Source: an uncultured Holdemanella sp.
GTDB taxonomy: Bacteria > Bacillota_I > Bacilli_A > Erysipelotrichales > Erysipelotrichaceae
DNA: 30,674 nt
NCBI GenBank assembly: GCA_900754615.1
Contig: CAAEDN010000122.1
Coordinates: 1 to 30,674 of the forward strand
Reading direction: 5' to 3'
In this document: piece after piece, positions 24,236 through 30,640 of the stretch
How positions within the stretch are numbered: the stretch's first letter is position 1
How the letters are laid out: every line of letters begins with the position of its first letter
Position numbers and translations under genes: made by a program
The notes under the pieces: model-generated
What the model was told of the DNA's origin: nothing
Seen by the model: the letters and a program-made list of their open reading frames with translations, nothing else
Databases searched by the model: none

Positions 24236-24820
24236 TTACTTATCCTCCTTAAAATAGAGTTCATCTACAACTTTTAAATACGCTAATCTTGGATTTAATC
24301 CTTCTTTTACTAAATGTCCATGGGATTGAAACCAAGCATATGGTATAGAACTTTTTTCTATATTTTCTATTTTATCTATGAGCAACTTTGAATCTATAAG
24401 ATATGTTTCATTATGATAACTAAATCGAATGATGAAAAAACCAATCCCTCCATGAAATACAACTTTTTTTAGATGCGTGATTTGATGAGGGTGAATCATA
24501 AAGAGTGGAAAACTTGTTTTGTTTTTCGTTTCTTTTGCCTCAAAATCAATATATTTACCTCGATATACTCCGTTGTAGTCCGTTGTGGAAGGCGTTTTGT
24601 AATAGGCTTCTGTAATTTTTGCCCGTTGCCTTTTTGGATAGTCTACATGAACAACTTGTACAGGAGTTGGCTTTTTATAAATCAAAGCCTTATCAAGTTC
24701 TCTATAATATTTATTCGAATCATTTATATCGTTTTCAAGGCGCATACCTCGAGAACTATAACTCTTTTGTAGTGTTGTATTTATAGTTGAAATTGCATTT
24801 GGATATTTAATAGTGCTCAT
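24236..24820 (-). CDS. recU: Holliday junction resolvase RecU
   Basis: An endonuclease of about 194 residues for recombination intermediates and chromosome segregation. Conserved blocks: SRGMRLENDINDSNKYY, KKPTPVQVVHVDYPKR, the PD-(D/E)XK core STTDYNGVYRGKYIDFEAKETKNKTSFPL, and HQITHLK. The frame opens at 24901, but B. subtilis RecU begins with MIRYPNG. The matching start here is ATG 24820 (MSTIKYPN). No ribosome site precedes it; instead a strong promoter ends 7 nt before the ATG, so the mRNA is probably leaderless. It is followed without gap by the PBP gene. Confidence 0.93.
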   Translation of the reverse strand: MSTIKYPNAISTINTTLQKSYSSRGMRLENDINDSNKYYRELDKALIYKKPTPVQVVHVDYPKRQRAKITEAYYKTPSTTDYNGVYRGKYIDFEAKETKNKTSFPLFMIHPHQITHLKKVVFHGGIGFFIIRFSYHNETYLIDSKLLIDKIENIEKSSIPYAWFQSHGHLVKEGLNPRLAYLKVVDELYFKEDK

Positions 24821-24827
24821 CACGAAC

Positions 24828-24856
24828 ATTATATATGAAAAAAGAGGAACATTCAA
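24828..24856 (-). promoter_or_regulatory. recU-ponA promoter giving a leaderless transcript
   Basis: On the minus strand TTGAAT (forward 24851-24856), exactly 17 nt, then TATAAT (forward 24828-24833). Seven nt separate the -10 from ATG 24820, so transcription should start at or within a base or two of the start codon. Confidence 0.65.
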
Positions 24857-24931
24857 TGAAACTGAAAAGTCAGAGTTGATTTTTTTGTACAAAACATTCA
24901 TAATATTTAGGTAGATATAGGGGGACTATAT

Positions 24932-25273
24932 ATGGCAAATGATATGAATTTAACAGCTCAGGAAATCTATGAAAAAGAATTCCATGTAGACTTAAAGGGA
25001 TATGCCCCTGCAGAAGTAGACGAATTTCTAGATATGGTCATTGAAGACTATCAGAAATACGATGAAAAAGTAGAAGAGTTAGGTGCTGCCGTTACTCGTT
25101 ATGAAGAAAAAATCAAAGAATTGCAGCAACAATTGTTTGCGTTACAAAGTGAGAATGAAAATTTAAATGAAAAAGTAAATTCTGATTTTGTGAATGGAAG
25201 CAGTAATACAGTAGACATTTTAAAACGTATTGCACGTTTAGAGAAAGCTGTTTTTAATCAAAGCGAAGAATAG
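24932..25273 (+). CDS. gpsB: Cell-division regulator GpsB
   Basis: A 113-residue DivIVA-domain protein. The N-terminal membrane-binding and dimer region (LTAQEIYEKEFHVDLKGYAPAEVDEFLDMVIEDYQKYDEKVEEL) is followed by a coiled coil. The GpsB-type C-terminal trimerisation helix is TVDILKRIARLEKAVF. Length agrees with B. subtilis GpsB (98) plus a short linker. In Bacillota GpsB shuttles PBP1 between side wall and septum; here gpsB is divergent from recU-ponA, keeping the functional partners together. GGGGG (AGGGGGAC) precedes the ATG. The last codons appear to contain the rnpB promoter. Confidence 0.95.
   Translation: MANDMNLTAQEIYEKEFHVDLKGYAPAEVDEFLDMVIEDYQKYDEKVEELGAAVTRYEEKIKELQQQLFALQSENENLNEKVNSDFVNGSSNTVDILKRIARLEKAVFNQSEE
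25230..25258 (+). promoter_or_regulatory. rnpB promoter inside the end of gpsB
   Basis: TTGCAC (25230-25235), a 17-nt spacer and TTTAAT (25253-25258). The predicted start at about 25265 is roughly 10 nt before mature RNase P RNA begins. Confidence 0.5.
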
Positions 25274-25275
25274 GG

Positions 25276-25625
25276 ATTTAAATCGACAGTCGCTGGCTAC
25301 TTAGATAGTTAGAGGAAAGTCCATGCTCGCACAATCTGTGATGATTGTAGTGTTTGTGCTAGATGAATCAATAAGTCTAGGCAAGTTTATACTTGACGGC
25401 TGCTTTGTTTGCTAAGGGAAACTATGCAAGCAGGCTTTAAAAGTGCCACAGAGACGAATCTATATGGAAACGTATAGGGTGGAACGGGTAAACCCCACAA
25501 GCGAGAAACCCAAATTTGGTAGGGGAACCGGCTGGAATGAACCGAAAGGAAGGCTGGATAGCTTATGCTATAGATAAATGGCTGTCGCCACGTAAGTGGA
25601 ACAGAACATGGCTTATGATTTAAGG
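25276..25625 (+). ncRNA. rnpB: RNase P RNA, Bacillus-type (class B)
   Basis: The catalytic RNA of tRNA 5' processing. Conserved blocks in order: TAGAGGAAAGTCCATGCTCGC (25310-25330), AGTGCCACAGAGACGAA, GGTGGAACGGGTAAACCCC, GCGAGAAACCCAAATTTGGTAGGGGAA and ACAGAACATGGCTTA. The outer helix pairs TTAAATC (25278-25284) with GATTTAA (25617-25623). Its layout matches B. subtilis rnpB. The gene starts a few nt after the gpsB stop codon. Confidence 0.95.
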
Positions 25626-25633
25626 AACTATAG

Positions 25634-25660
25634 AGAGCAATTTAATTTGCTCTTTTTTTT
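25634..25660 (+). terminator. rnpB terminator
   Basis: AGAGCAA (25634-25640) pairs with TTGCTCT (25647-25653), followed by a run of eight T. Confidence 0.88.
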
Positions 25661-25675
25661 TATGAAAAATAAGTG

Positions 25676-25681
25676 TATACT
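25676..25681 (+). promoter_or_regulatory. -10 element of the FMN riboswitch transcript
   Basis: TATACT preceded by TG, with only the T-run of the rnpB terminator at the -35 position. Transcription would start about 10 nt before the aptamer. Confidence 0.4.
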
Positions 25682-25698
25682 GATTTTGCATAAATTAA

Positions 25699-25804
25699 AT
25701 CTTCAGGGTTGGGTGAAATTCCCTATCGGCGGTAAACCCCGCGAGCAATTTGCATGAACTGGTGAAATTCCAGTGGCGACAGTATAGTCTGGATGGAAGA
25801 AGAT
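25699..25804 (+). promoter_or_regulatory. FMN riboswitch (RFN element)
   Basis: All RFN blocks are present: ATCTTCAGGGTTGGGTGAAATTCC split as CTTCAGGG…GGTGAAATTCC, CGGCGGTAAACCCCGCGAGC, ACTGGTGAAATTCCAGTGGCGACAG and TATAGTCTGGATGGAAGA. P1 is ATCTTC (25699-25704) with GAAGAT (25799-25804). FMN binding should switch ribU off. Confidence 0.95.
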
Positions 25805-25835
25805 GTTTTTTATACATTCTTTTATGTATTTGAAG

Positions 25836-25869
25836 CGCGCCTAGGGGATTTTCTTTAGGCACGTTTTTT
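25836..25869 (+). terminator. FMN-riboswitch terminator before ribU
   Basis: CGCGCCTA (25836-25843) pairs with TAGGCACG (25856-25863) with one C-A mismatch, then TTTTTT. An intervening hairpin ATACAT-TCTTTT-ATGTAT (25812-25829) lies between aptamer and terminator and may belong to the antiterminator. Confidence 0.7.
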
Positions 25870-25896
25870 AGTTGATATATGAAGGGATGGATGATT

Positions 25897-26535
25897 ATGA
25901 GTTCAACAAAGAAACTAACAACAATCGCAATTTTAAGTGCGATGGCAATGGTTCTAAATCTATTGATACAATTTCCAATTGTGCCAGCCGTATCTTTTCT
26001 AAGTTATGACCCAAAAGATATTATTATTGTAATTGCAGGATTTATTTATGGTCCGATGACATCTTTTATCATGAGTGTTTTATGTTCGTTTTTAGAAATT
26101 GTATTCCGTGGAGGAAACTTATTAGATGTGTTGATGAACGTCATTTCAACTTGTACATTCGCTTGTGTTGCGGCATGCATTTATAAATATAAACATTCAA
26201 AAAAAGGGGCTATCATTGGCTTGGTATTAGGAACAGTTTGTTGTACATTGAGTATGACTTTATGGAACTACATCATTACACCTATCTACTATCAAATGCC
26301 TAGAAGTGCAGTGGTAGGTATGTTGCTTCCAGGAATTGTGCCATTCAATATTATTAAATGTGCATTGAATGCAGCATGTGCAATGCTAATTTATAAGCCT
26401 CTAGTAAATGCTTTGAGAAATACACAATTTGTTCCTCAATCAAATACAAATGAAGGTCTTACAAAAGATGTTGGTGTTGTAAGTGCATTTATAATTGTAT
26501 CGATAGCTATATTAATATTCGTGATGAAAGGTTAG
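25897..26535 (+). CDS. ribU: ECF transporter riboflavin-binding S component RibU
   Basis: A substrate-binding membrane subunit of about 212 residues. Six helices can be traced, starting with KKLTTIAILSAMAMVLNLLIQFPIVPAVSFLSYDPKDIIIVIAGFIYGP, the RibU signature (the L-x-Y-D-P-x-D segment). It works with energy-coupling ATPases and EcfT encoded elsewhere. In-frame ATGs exist at 25879 and 25891, but AAGGGATGG lies at 25882-25890, so ATG 25897 is the best placed start. The FMN riboswitch upstream confirms riboflavin/FMN as cargo. A short hydrophobic C-terminal helix (VSAFIIVSIAILIFVM) after a polar linker is slightly unusual. It is cotranscribed with the flavoprotein gene downstream (9-nt gap). 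Confidence 0.95.
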   Translation: MSSTKKLTTIAILSAMAMVLNLLIQFPIVPAVSFLSYDPKDIIIVIAGFIYGPMTSFIMSVLCSFLEIVFRGGNLLDVLMNVISTCTFACVAACIYKYKHSKKGAIIGLVLGTVCCTLSMTLWNYIITPIYYQMPRSAVVGMLLPGIVPFNIIKCALNAACAMLIYKPLVNALRNTQFVPQSNTNEGLTKDVGVVSAFIIVSIAILIFVMKG

Positions 26536-26544
26536 GAGAAAAAC

Positions 26545-27000
26545 ATGGAACTTTTAGAAGCAAAGAAAATTATGGATGAAAAACTAGGGGATTATAAAAT
26601 TATGGCTTTGGCAAGCTGTGTAGATGATTATCCTATGGTAAGAAATGTGAGCTGTGTTTTCTACAATGACAAAATTTATTTTAAGACAGACAAGAACTTT
26701 AGAAAAACACAACAATTATTTAAAAATGATAAAGTGGCTATGTGCTTTAATGGTGTGCAGGTAGAGGGAACGGCGAAAAACTTAGGCTTAGTAGTTGATG
26801 AACCGGGTCGTATCTTTGAAAAGAAATATAAAGAATTCTTGTGGCAAAGCTATAATGCATATTCGCATATTGATACAGAAATTTTAATTGAAGTAACACC
26901 TAAATTTGTTGAAATCTGGGATGAAGATGAAAATCGTAATGCATTCCAATTATTTATTGATTTTGACAAAGAAACAGTTGAATACAAACCTTATGACTAG
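26545..27000 (+). CDS. Pyridoxamine 5'-phosphate oxidase-like FMN-binding protein
   Basis: A 151-residue split-barrel protein. The pattern KIMALASCVDDYPMVRNVSCVFYNDKIYFKTDKNFRKTQQLFKNDKVAMCFNGVQVEGTAK is the typical FMN-binding half of small PNPOx-like proteins. It is too short and divergent to be a true PdxH. AGGAG lies 7 nt before the ATG. It follows ribU by 9 nt and so falls under the same FMN riboswitch, which supports flavin as its cofactor. Its substrate is unknown. A terminator overlaps its stop. Confidence 0.85.
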   Translation: MELLEAKKIMDEKLGDYKIMALASCVDDYPMVRNVSCVFYNDKIYFKTDKNFRKTQQLFKNDKVAMCFNGVQVEGTAKNLGLVVDEPGRIFEKKYKEFLWQSYNAYSHIDTEILIEVTPKFVEIWDEDENRNAFQLFIDFDKETVEYKPYD

Positions 27001-27021
27001 TGTATGCTAGTCATTTTTTTG
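26993..27021 (+). terminator. Terminator of the ribU operon
   Basis: ATGACTAG (26993-27000) pairs with CTAGTCAT (27007-27014), then a T-run. The stop codon is in the 5' arm. Confidence 0.85.
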
Positions 27022-27048
27022 AAAATTTACAAGAATTTGACACGAATA

Positions 27049-27057
27049 TGATACAAT
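27049..27057 (+). promoter_or_regulatory. Extended -10 promoter of the corA leader
   Basis: TGA-TACAAT makes an extended -10. The nearby TTGACA (27037-27042) is too close (9 nt) to serve as its -35. Transcription would start near 27064. Confidence 0.45.
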
Positions 27058-27083
27058 ATTCTTTAGTAGAAAGCAGGTGGAAA

Positions 27084-27141
27084 CATGTCTCCAGACCCGA
27101 GTTATTATAATAATGAAAATACATCTAAGTTCGGAGGCATG
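27084..27141 (+). promoter_or_regulatory. Long-range stem in the corA leader covering the upstream ORF start
   Basis: CATGTCTCC (27084-27092) pairs with GGAGGCATG (27133-27141) over nine positions with one U-G wobble. The 5' arm contains the start codon of the small ORF. CCGA (27097-27100) can also pair with TCGG (27131-27134), a competing fold. Ribosome progress along the small ORF would open the stem. Confidence 0.55.
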
Positions 27142-27159
27142 AGATTTGTCTTCGTTTAA
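27085..27159 (+). CDS. 24-residue leader peptide upstream of corA
   Basis: ATG 27085 follows AGGTGG (27075-27080) by 4 nt and reads to TAA 27157-27159. The peptide starts MSPDPSYYNN and ends FGGMRFVFV, with no membrane segment. Its Pro-Asp-Pro at positions 3-5 mirrors the MEPDP start of the enterobacterial MgtL peptide, whose synthesis destabilises ribosomes at low Mg2+ and controls mgtA. The next start (GTG 27179) is 19 nt downstream with its own ribosome site. A function in Mg2+ control of corA is inference from the motif and context. It is too short for standard gene calling and is not a shadow of another gene. Confidence 0.6.
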   Translation: MSPDPSYYNNENTSKFGGMRFVFV

Positions 27160-27178
27160 AAAATAAGGAGGACAAATT

Positions 27179-28117
27179 GTGTTAGAGTTTTTTAAAACAT
27201 TTGAAGATGGAACCCGCAAAATTCAAGAGCCTGAACCGGGATGCTGGATCAATGCAGTTGCACCTACGGAAGAAGAAAGAAATTATTTAATTGAACAAAT
27301 TGGGGTTTTGCCTGAATTTGTGAAATCTTCATTGGATGAGGAAGAAAGTTCGCATATTGATTATGATGATGATTTTAGACAAGTATTAATCATATTTGAC
27401 TATCCAAGTGCTGAAAATGAAGATGATGATTCGATAGATTCCACATATTCAACTTTACCATTGGGTATTGTCATTTTAAAAGGATATGTAGTGACTATTA
27501 GCTTATATGAAAACTGGAGTCTTTTAGAAATGTCACAAGGACGCGTAAAAGGAATGGATACACGTTTAAAGACACGTTTCTTTTTACTTTTGGCTTTGCG
27601 TATTTCGCAAAGATTCTTGATTTGTCTACGCCAAATCGATCGTTTATCGAGTCGAACAGAGACTCGTTTACATCAGTCTGTAGAAAATGATGAATTGATT
27701 GAGATGTTGGGTTTAGAAAAATCCTTGGTTTACTTTTCAACTTCATTAAAATCAGATGAGGTGACATTAAACAAAATTATGCGTGGTAAGCAAATCCAAC
27801 TATATGAAGAAGATGAGGATTTGCTGGAAGATGTTATGATTGAAATTCATCAGGCTATTGAGATGTGTAATATTTATTCAAATACAATGGCAGGTACCAT
27901 GGATACATTTGCGAGTATCATTTCTAACAATATGAATATAGTCATGAATAAATTAACGGTTATTACGATTGTTATGGCTATCCCAAATATTATTTTTGGA
28001 TTCTATGGAATGAATGTGCAACTGCCATTTCCATTTGTATGGTTCCCGAGCTTTGTAGCTATATTAGCATGCGTAATTGCGACGGTATATTTTTTCAAGC
28101 ATAATATGTTTAAATAG
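27179..28117 (+). CDS. corA: CorA-family divalent-cation (Mg2+) transporter
   Basis: A 312-residue channel-type transporter. A large acidic cytoplasmic domain (about residues 1-245) is followed by two C-terminal membrane helices. The selectivity signature YGMN is at 276-279 (FGFYGMNVQLPF). The cytoplasmic ending is KHNMFK. The N-terminus PGCWINAVAPTEEERNYLIEQIGVLPEF fits the CorA-like/YfjQ branch, which mostly carries Mg2+ (some Co2+ or Ni2+). GTG is the start codon, 7 nt after AAGGAGG. It has its own promoter, a 115-nt leader with a small ORF, and a terminator, so it is monocistronic. Confidence 0.93.
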   Translation: MLEFFKTFEDGTRKIQEPEPGCWINAVAPTEEERNYLIEQIGVLPEFVKSSLDEEESSHIDYDDDFRQVLIIFDYPSAENEDDDSIDSTYSTLPLGIVILKGYVVTISLYENWSLLEMSQGRVKGMDTRLKTRFFLLLALRISQRFLICLRQIDRLSSRTETRLHQSVENDELIEMLGLEKSLVYFSTSLKSDEVTLNKIMRGKQIQLYEEDEDLLEDVMIEIHQAIEMCNIYSNTMAGTMDTFASIISNNMNIVMNKLTVITIVMAIPNIIFGFYGMNVQLPFPFVWFPSFVAILACVIATVYFFKHNMFK

Positions 28118-28141
28118 GGTTTGATGATTCAAACCTTTTTT
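28116..28141 (+). terminator. corA terminator
   Basis: GGTTTGA (28118-28124) pairs with TCAAACC (28129-28135), loop TGAT, then six T. Confidence 0.88.
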
Positions 28142-28150
28142 CTTGGGTAA

Positions 28151-28187
28151 AAGAAAAAGAGCATATTCTGATTTTAGAATAATGCTC
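28151..28187 (-). terminator. Terminator of the small export protein gene
   Basis: GAGCATATTCT (28159-28169) pairs with AGAATAATGCTC (28176-28187) with one bulged A. On the minus strand TTTTTCTTT follows. The gene's stop codon lies within the hairpin. Confidence 0.8.
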
Positions 28188-28650
28188 CAAGTGCTCCAAA
28201 TAATCCCATACTCGCAAGAGCCATGATGATACCAGCAAGTATAACACCTAACATAACAGCTAAAACGCTGGATTTAAAATCCATGTCTAAGATGCTGGCA
28301 GCTAGTGTTCCAGTCCATGCGCCTGTTCCAGGTAATGGAATTCCTACAAATAGTAATAGGGCAACAAATAATCCTTTTCCTGCAGTGGCCTGTAATTTCT
28401 TGCCGCCTTTTTCACCTTTTTCTAAACACCAAGTAAAGAATTTTCCGATAACAGGTTTATCAGATCCCCATACTAAAATTTTTCTGGCAAAGAAATAAAT
28501 GAAAGGGACTGGAATCATATTTCCAAGAATCGCAATTATATAATATTGTATAAATGGTAATCCCATTCCAGCAGCAATAGGAATAGCTCCACGAAGTTCA
28601 ATCAATGGTACCATAGATACAAAAAACACAATCAAGTATTTTTTTAACAT
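28174..28650 (-). CDS. Small multidrug-export family membrane protein (COG2426)
   Basis: A 158-residue integral membrane protein. The pattern SMVPLIELRGAIPIAAGMGLPFIQYYIIAILGNMIPVPFIYFFARKIL and the later GLFVALLLFVGIPLPGTGAWTGTLAASIL is characteristic of the Sm_multidrug_ex family, with re-entrant-like PLPGTGAW segments related to the DedA/SNARE-associated fold. The real substrate is not established despite the name. AAAGGAGA precedes the ATG. It is a single gene convergent with corA and divergent from the HdeD-like gene. Confidence 0.88.
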   Translation of the reverse strand: MLKKYLIVFFVSMVPLIELRGAIPIAAGMGLPFIQYYIIAILGNMIPVPFIYFFARKILVWGSDKPVIGKFFTWCLEKGEKGGKKLQATAGKGLFVALLLFVGIPLPGTGAWTGTLAASILDMDFKSSVLAVMLGVILAGIIMALASMGLFGALGALF

Positions 28651-28730
28651 TTAAAATCTCCTTTTTTAATATGTTAAAGTTTATCATTGATACATCGAAT
28701 TTACAATATTAGACAGATATAGAAATGTGT

Positions 28731-28773
28731 CTAGCACTGTAGTGTTGAAAGTGCTAAAAAATAGTGTTAGACT
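28731..28773 (+). promoter_or_regulatory. CIRCE-like operator overlapping the promoter of the HdeD-like gene
   Basis: CTAGCACTG (28731-28739), 9 nt, AAGTGCTAA (28749-28757). The CIRCE consensus bound by HrcA is TTAGCACTC-N9-GAGTGCTAA, so 15 of 18 arm positions match with correct spacing. The promoter TTGAAA (28745-28750), a 17-nt spacer and TAGACT (28768-28773) overlaps it. A third half-site-like AGTGTTAGAC (28763-28772) can pair with GTCTAGCACT. Confidence 0.55.
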
Positions 28774-28797
28774 GAAGCCATAAAGGAGATGTTACTT

Positions 28798-29382
28798 ATG
28801 AAATGGTTTGATTCAGATTATGACTATATTGATGAATTTACTACACAATGGAACGAAAGATATAGAAAGACGAAAAGAATGGGTATAATATTAAGTGTAG
28901 TATTGATTCTAATTGGGATTTTGTGTTTTGTATTCCCGGAAAAAGTATTTACAACGATTCAAATCATCGCGGCAATCGGCTTGATTGTTTGGGGAGCATG
29001 TGAAGTATATTCTTATATCACAACTACTTTTTTCTTTAGAGATTCGATGTGGCTTGCTAGTGGTGTTTTGAATATTTTGTTAGGCTGTTTATTATGCACA
29101 ATGCCAGTTACAATTACTGTAAGTACTTTGACTTTCTTGTTTGCGTTTGTATTCTTAGTAAATGGCATTCAAAAGATTACTTGGGGTTCAAGACTAAGCT
29201 TCTTCAGAGTTATCAATACAAATTATTTAAGTTTAACTGGCTGGGTCAATTTGTTGTTAGGCATTATTTTTCTGGTGATGCCATTTCAAAGTGCTTTAGT
29301 CATCAATTATGTCATCGCTGCTTATTTGATTGTAGCTGGTATAAGCTTATTAATTGAAATGATTTCGATGAAAAAGATTTAA
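28798..29382 (+). CDS. HdeD-like (DUF308) membrane protein
   Basis: A 194-residue protein with a short charged N-terminus and six membrane helices in three similar pairs, each with the DUF308 pattern of a helix ending in a conserved LxGxxxxxxP: VLILIGILCFVFPEKVF, VLNILLGCLLCTMPVTI and WVNLLLGIIFLVMPFQSA. E. coli HdeD is linked to acid resistance; the molecular role of the family is unknown. ATG 28789 is in frame but abuts AAAGGAGA; ATG 28798, 9 nt away, is the better start. The CIRCE-like operator suggests heat/stress control. The alcohol dehydrogenase follows 11 nt later, so the two probably share a transcript. Confidence 0.87.
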   Translation: MKWFDSDYDYIDEFTTQWNERYRKTKRMGIILSVVLILIGILCFVFPEKVFTTIQIIAAIGLIVWGACEVYSYITTTFFFRDSMWLASGVLNILLGCLLCTMPVTITVSTLTFLFAFVFLVNGIQKITWGSRLSFFRVINTNYLSLTGWVNLLLGIIFLVMPFQSALVINYVIAAYLIVAGISLLIEMISMKKI

Positions 29383-29393
29383 AAGGGGTTTAT

Positions 29394-30584
29394 ATGGAAA
29401 ATTTTAAGTTTTATGCACCAACAAAAGTATATTTTGGAAAAGATGAAGAAAAAAATGTTGGAAAGGTTTTAAAGGGCTATCACCCTAAGAAAGTGTTGAT
29501 TCATTATGGAGGGCAAAGTGCAATCAAGTCTGGTCTGTTGGATCGTGTAAAAAAGGCTTTGGATGATGAAAACATTGCATATTGTCTATGTGGTGGTGTT
29601 GTTGCCAATCCACTGCTTTCAAAAGTGAATGAAGGCATTGAGCTATGTGAAAAAGAAGGCGTAGACTTTATTTTAGCTGTTGGCGGAGGAAGCGTATTAG
29701 ATTCAAGTAAAGGCATTGCGTATGGCGTTTATAATGAAGGTAATGTCTGGGATTATTATGCAAGAAAGAAAAAGGTAAAAGGGGCATTACCTATGGGATG
29801 TATTTTAACACTTGCGGCAACAGGAAGTGAAATGAGTAATTCAAGTGTGATCACAAATGAAGATGGGAATTTAAAAAGGGGCTTGAGCAGTGAATTTGGA
29901 TATTTTAAGTTCTCTATTTTAAATCCAGAATTGACATATACGGTTTCTCAATATCAAACAATGTGTGGATGTACAGATATCATCATGCATACATTCGAAA
30001 GATATTTTACACCTTATAAAACATTGGATTTGGTGGATCGAATGGCTGAAAGCTTAGTTCGTACGGTCATCGAAAATGCAAAAATTCTTATGAAAGATCC
30101 TACAAATGAACAGGCTCGAGCTGAAATTATGTGGGCTGGCAGTGTTTCACATAACGATATGACGGGAGATCGATCATTAGGAGATTGGGCTTGTCATCAG
30201 CTAGAACATGAATTAAGTGGAATGTTTAATGTAGCTCATGGAGCTGGTCTTGCAGCTATATGGGATAGCTGGGCAAAACATGTATATATGGAAAATCCAA
30301 CACGATTTGCGAAACTTGGCCATCGTGTATTTGGCTTGGATGATACAGATACATTGGCTTGTGCTTTAAATACAATTGAAAAGATGGAAGAATTCTTTAA
30401 ATCTATTAGCGTGCCTACAAGTATTCAAGAGTTATTAAAGCGTAAATGTACAGAACCTGAATTATATGAATTAACTTACAAATGTAGTTTTGAACATACG
30501 CGATCGATTGGAAAATTTAAGCAATTAGATGAAACGGATATGCTTGAAATTTATCGTATGGCAAATGAAAAGGAAGTCGATTGA
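29394..30584 (+). CDS. Iron-containing alcohol dehydrogenase (butanol dehydrogenase/YqhD group)
   Basis: A 396-residue group III dehydrogenase that likely reduces short aldehydes to alcohols with NAD(P)H. The N-terminal Rossmann-like part has the nucleotide motif GGGS in ILAVGGGSVLDSSKGIA (residues 97-100). Metal ligands by alignment to YqhD are D195 and H199 (CTDIIMHTFE), H268 (ACHQLEHEL) and H282 (VAHGAGLA). The opening NFKFYAPTKVYFGKDEEKNVGKVLKGY is typical of BdhA/YqhD enzymes. It probably shares a transcript with the HdeD-like gene and so may also be under the CIRCE-like operator. AAAAGGGG precedes the ATG. Confidence 0.93.
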   Translation: MENFKFYAPTKVYFGKDEEKNVGKVLKGYHPKKVLIHYGGQSAIKSGLLDRVKKALDDENIAYCLCGGVVANPLLSKVNEGIELCEKEGVDFILAVGGGSVLDSSKGIAYGVYNEGNVWDYYARKKKVKGALPMGCILTLAATGSEMSNSSVITNEDGNLKRGLSSEFGYFKFSILNPELTYTVSQYQTMCGCTDIIMHTFERYFTPYKTLDLVDRMAESLVRTVIENAKILMKDPTNEQARAEIMWAGSVSHNDMTGDRSLGDWACHQLEHELSGMFNVAHGAGLAAIWDSWAKHVYMENPTRFAKLGHRVFGLDDTDTLACALNTIEKMEEFFKSISVPTSIQELLKRKCTEPELYELTYKCSFEHTRSIGKFKQLDETDMLEIYRMANEKEVD

Positions 30585-30640
30585 CTTCCTTCAGATTGTT
30601 GACAAAAGCCTATACCTTTTCGTAAGGACATAGGCTTTTT
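30570..30640 (+). terminator. Hairpin and terminator after the alcohol dehydrogenase gene
   Basis: AAGGAAGTC (30570-30578) pairs with GACTTCCTT (30583-30591) around the stop codon but has no U-tract. A second, stronger hairpin AAAAGCCTAT (30604-30613) with ATAGGCTTTT (30630-30639), extended inside by CCTT/AAGG (30615-30618 with 30624-30627), ends in T and is the likely terminator. Confidence 0.85.

Noticed and set aside
24821..24901. 27-residue N-terminal extension of RecU from ATG 24901
   Set aside because: It overlaps the TTGAAT-17-TATAAT promoter, has no homology to RecU, and the family starts at the MSTIKYPN-type sequence.
27037..27057. TTGACA paired with TACAAT as the corA promoter
   Set aside because: The spacer is only 9 nt, so the two elements cannot act together. 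The extended -10 TGATACAAT alone was kept.
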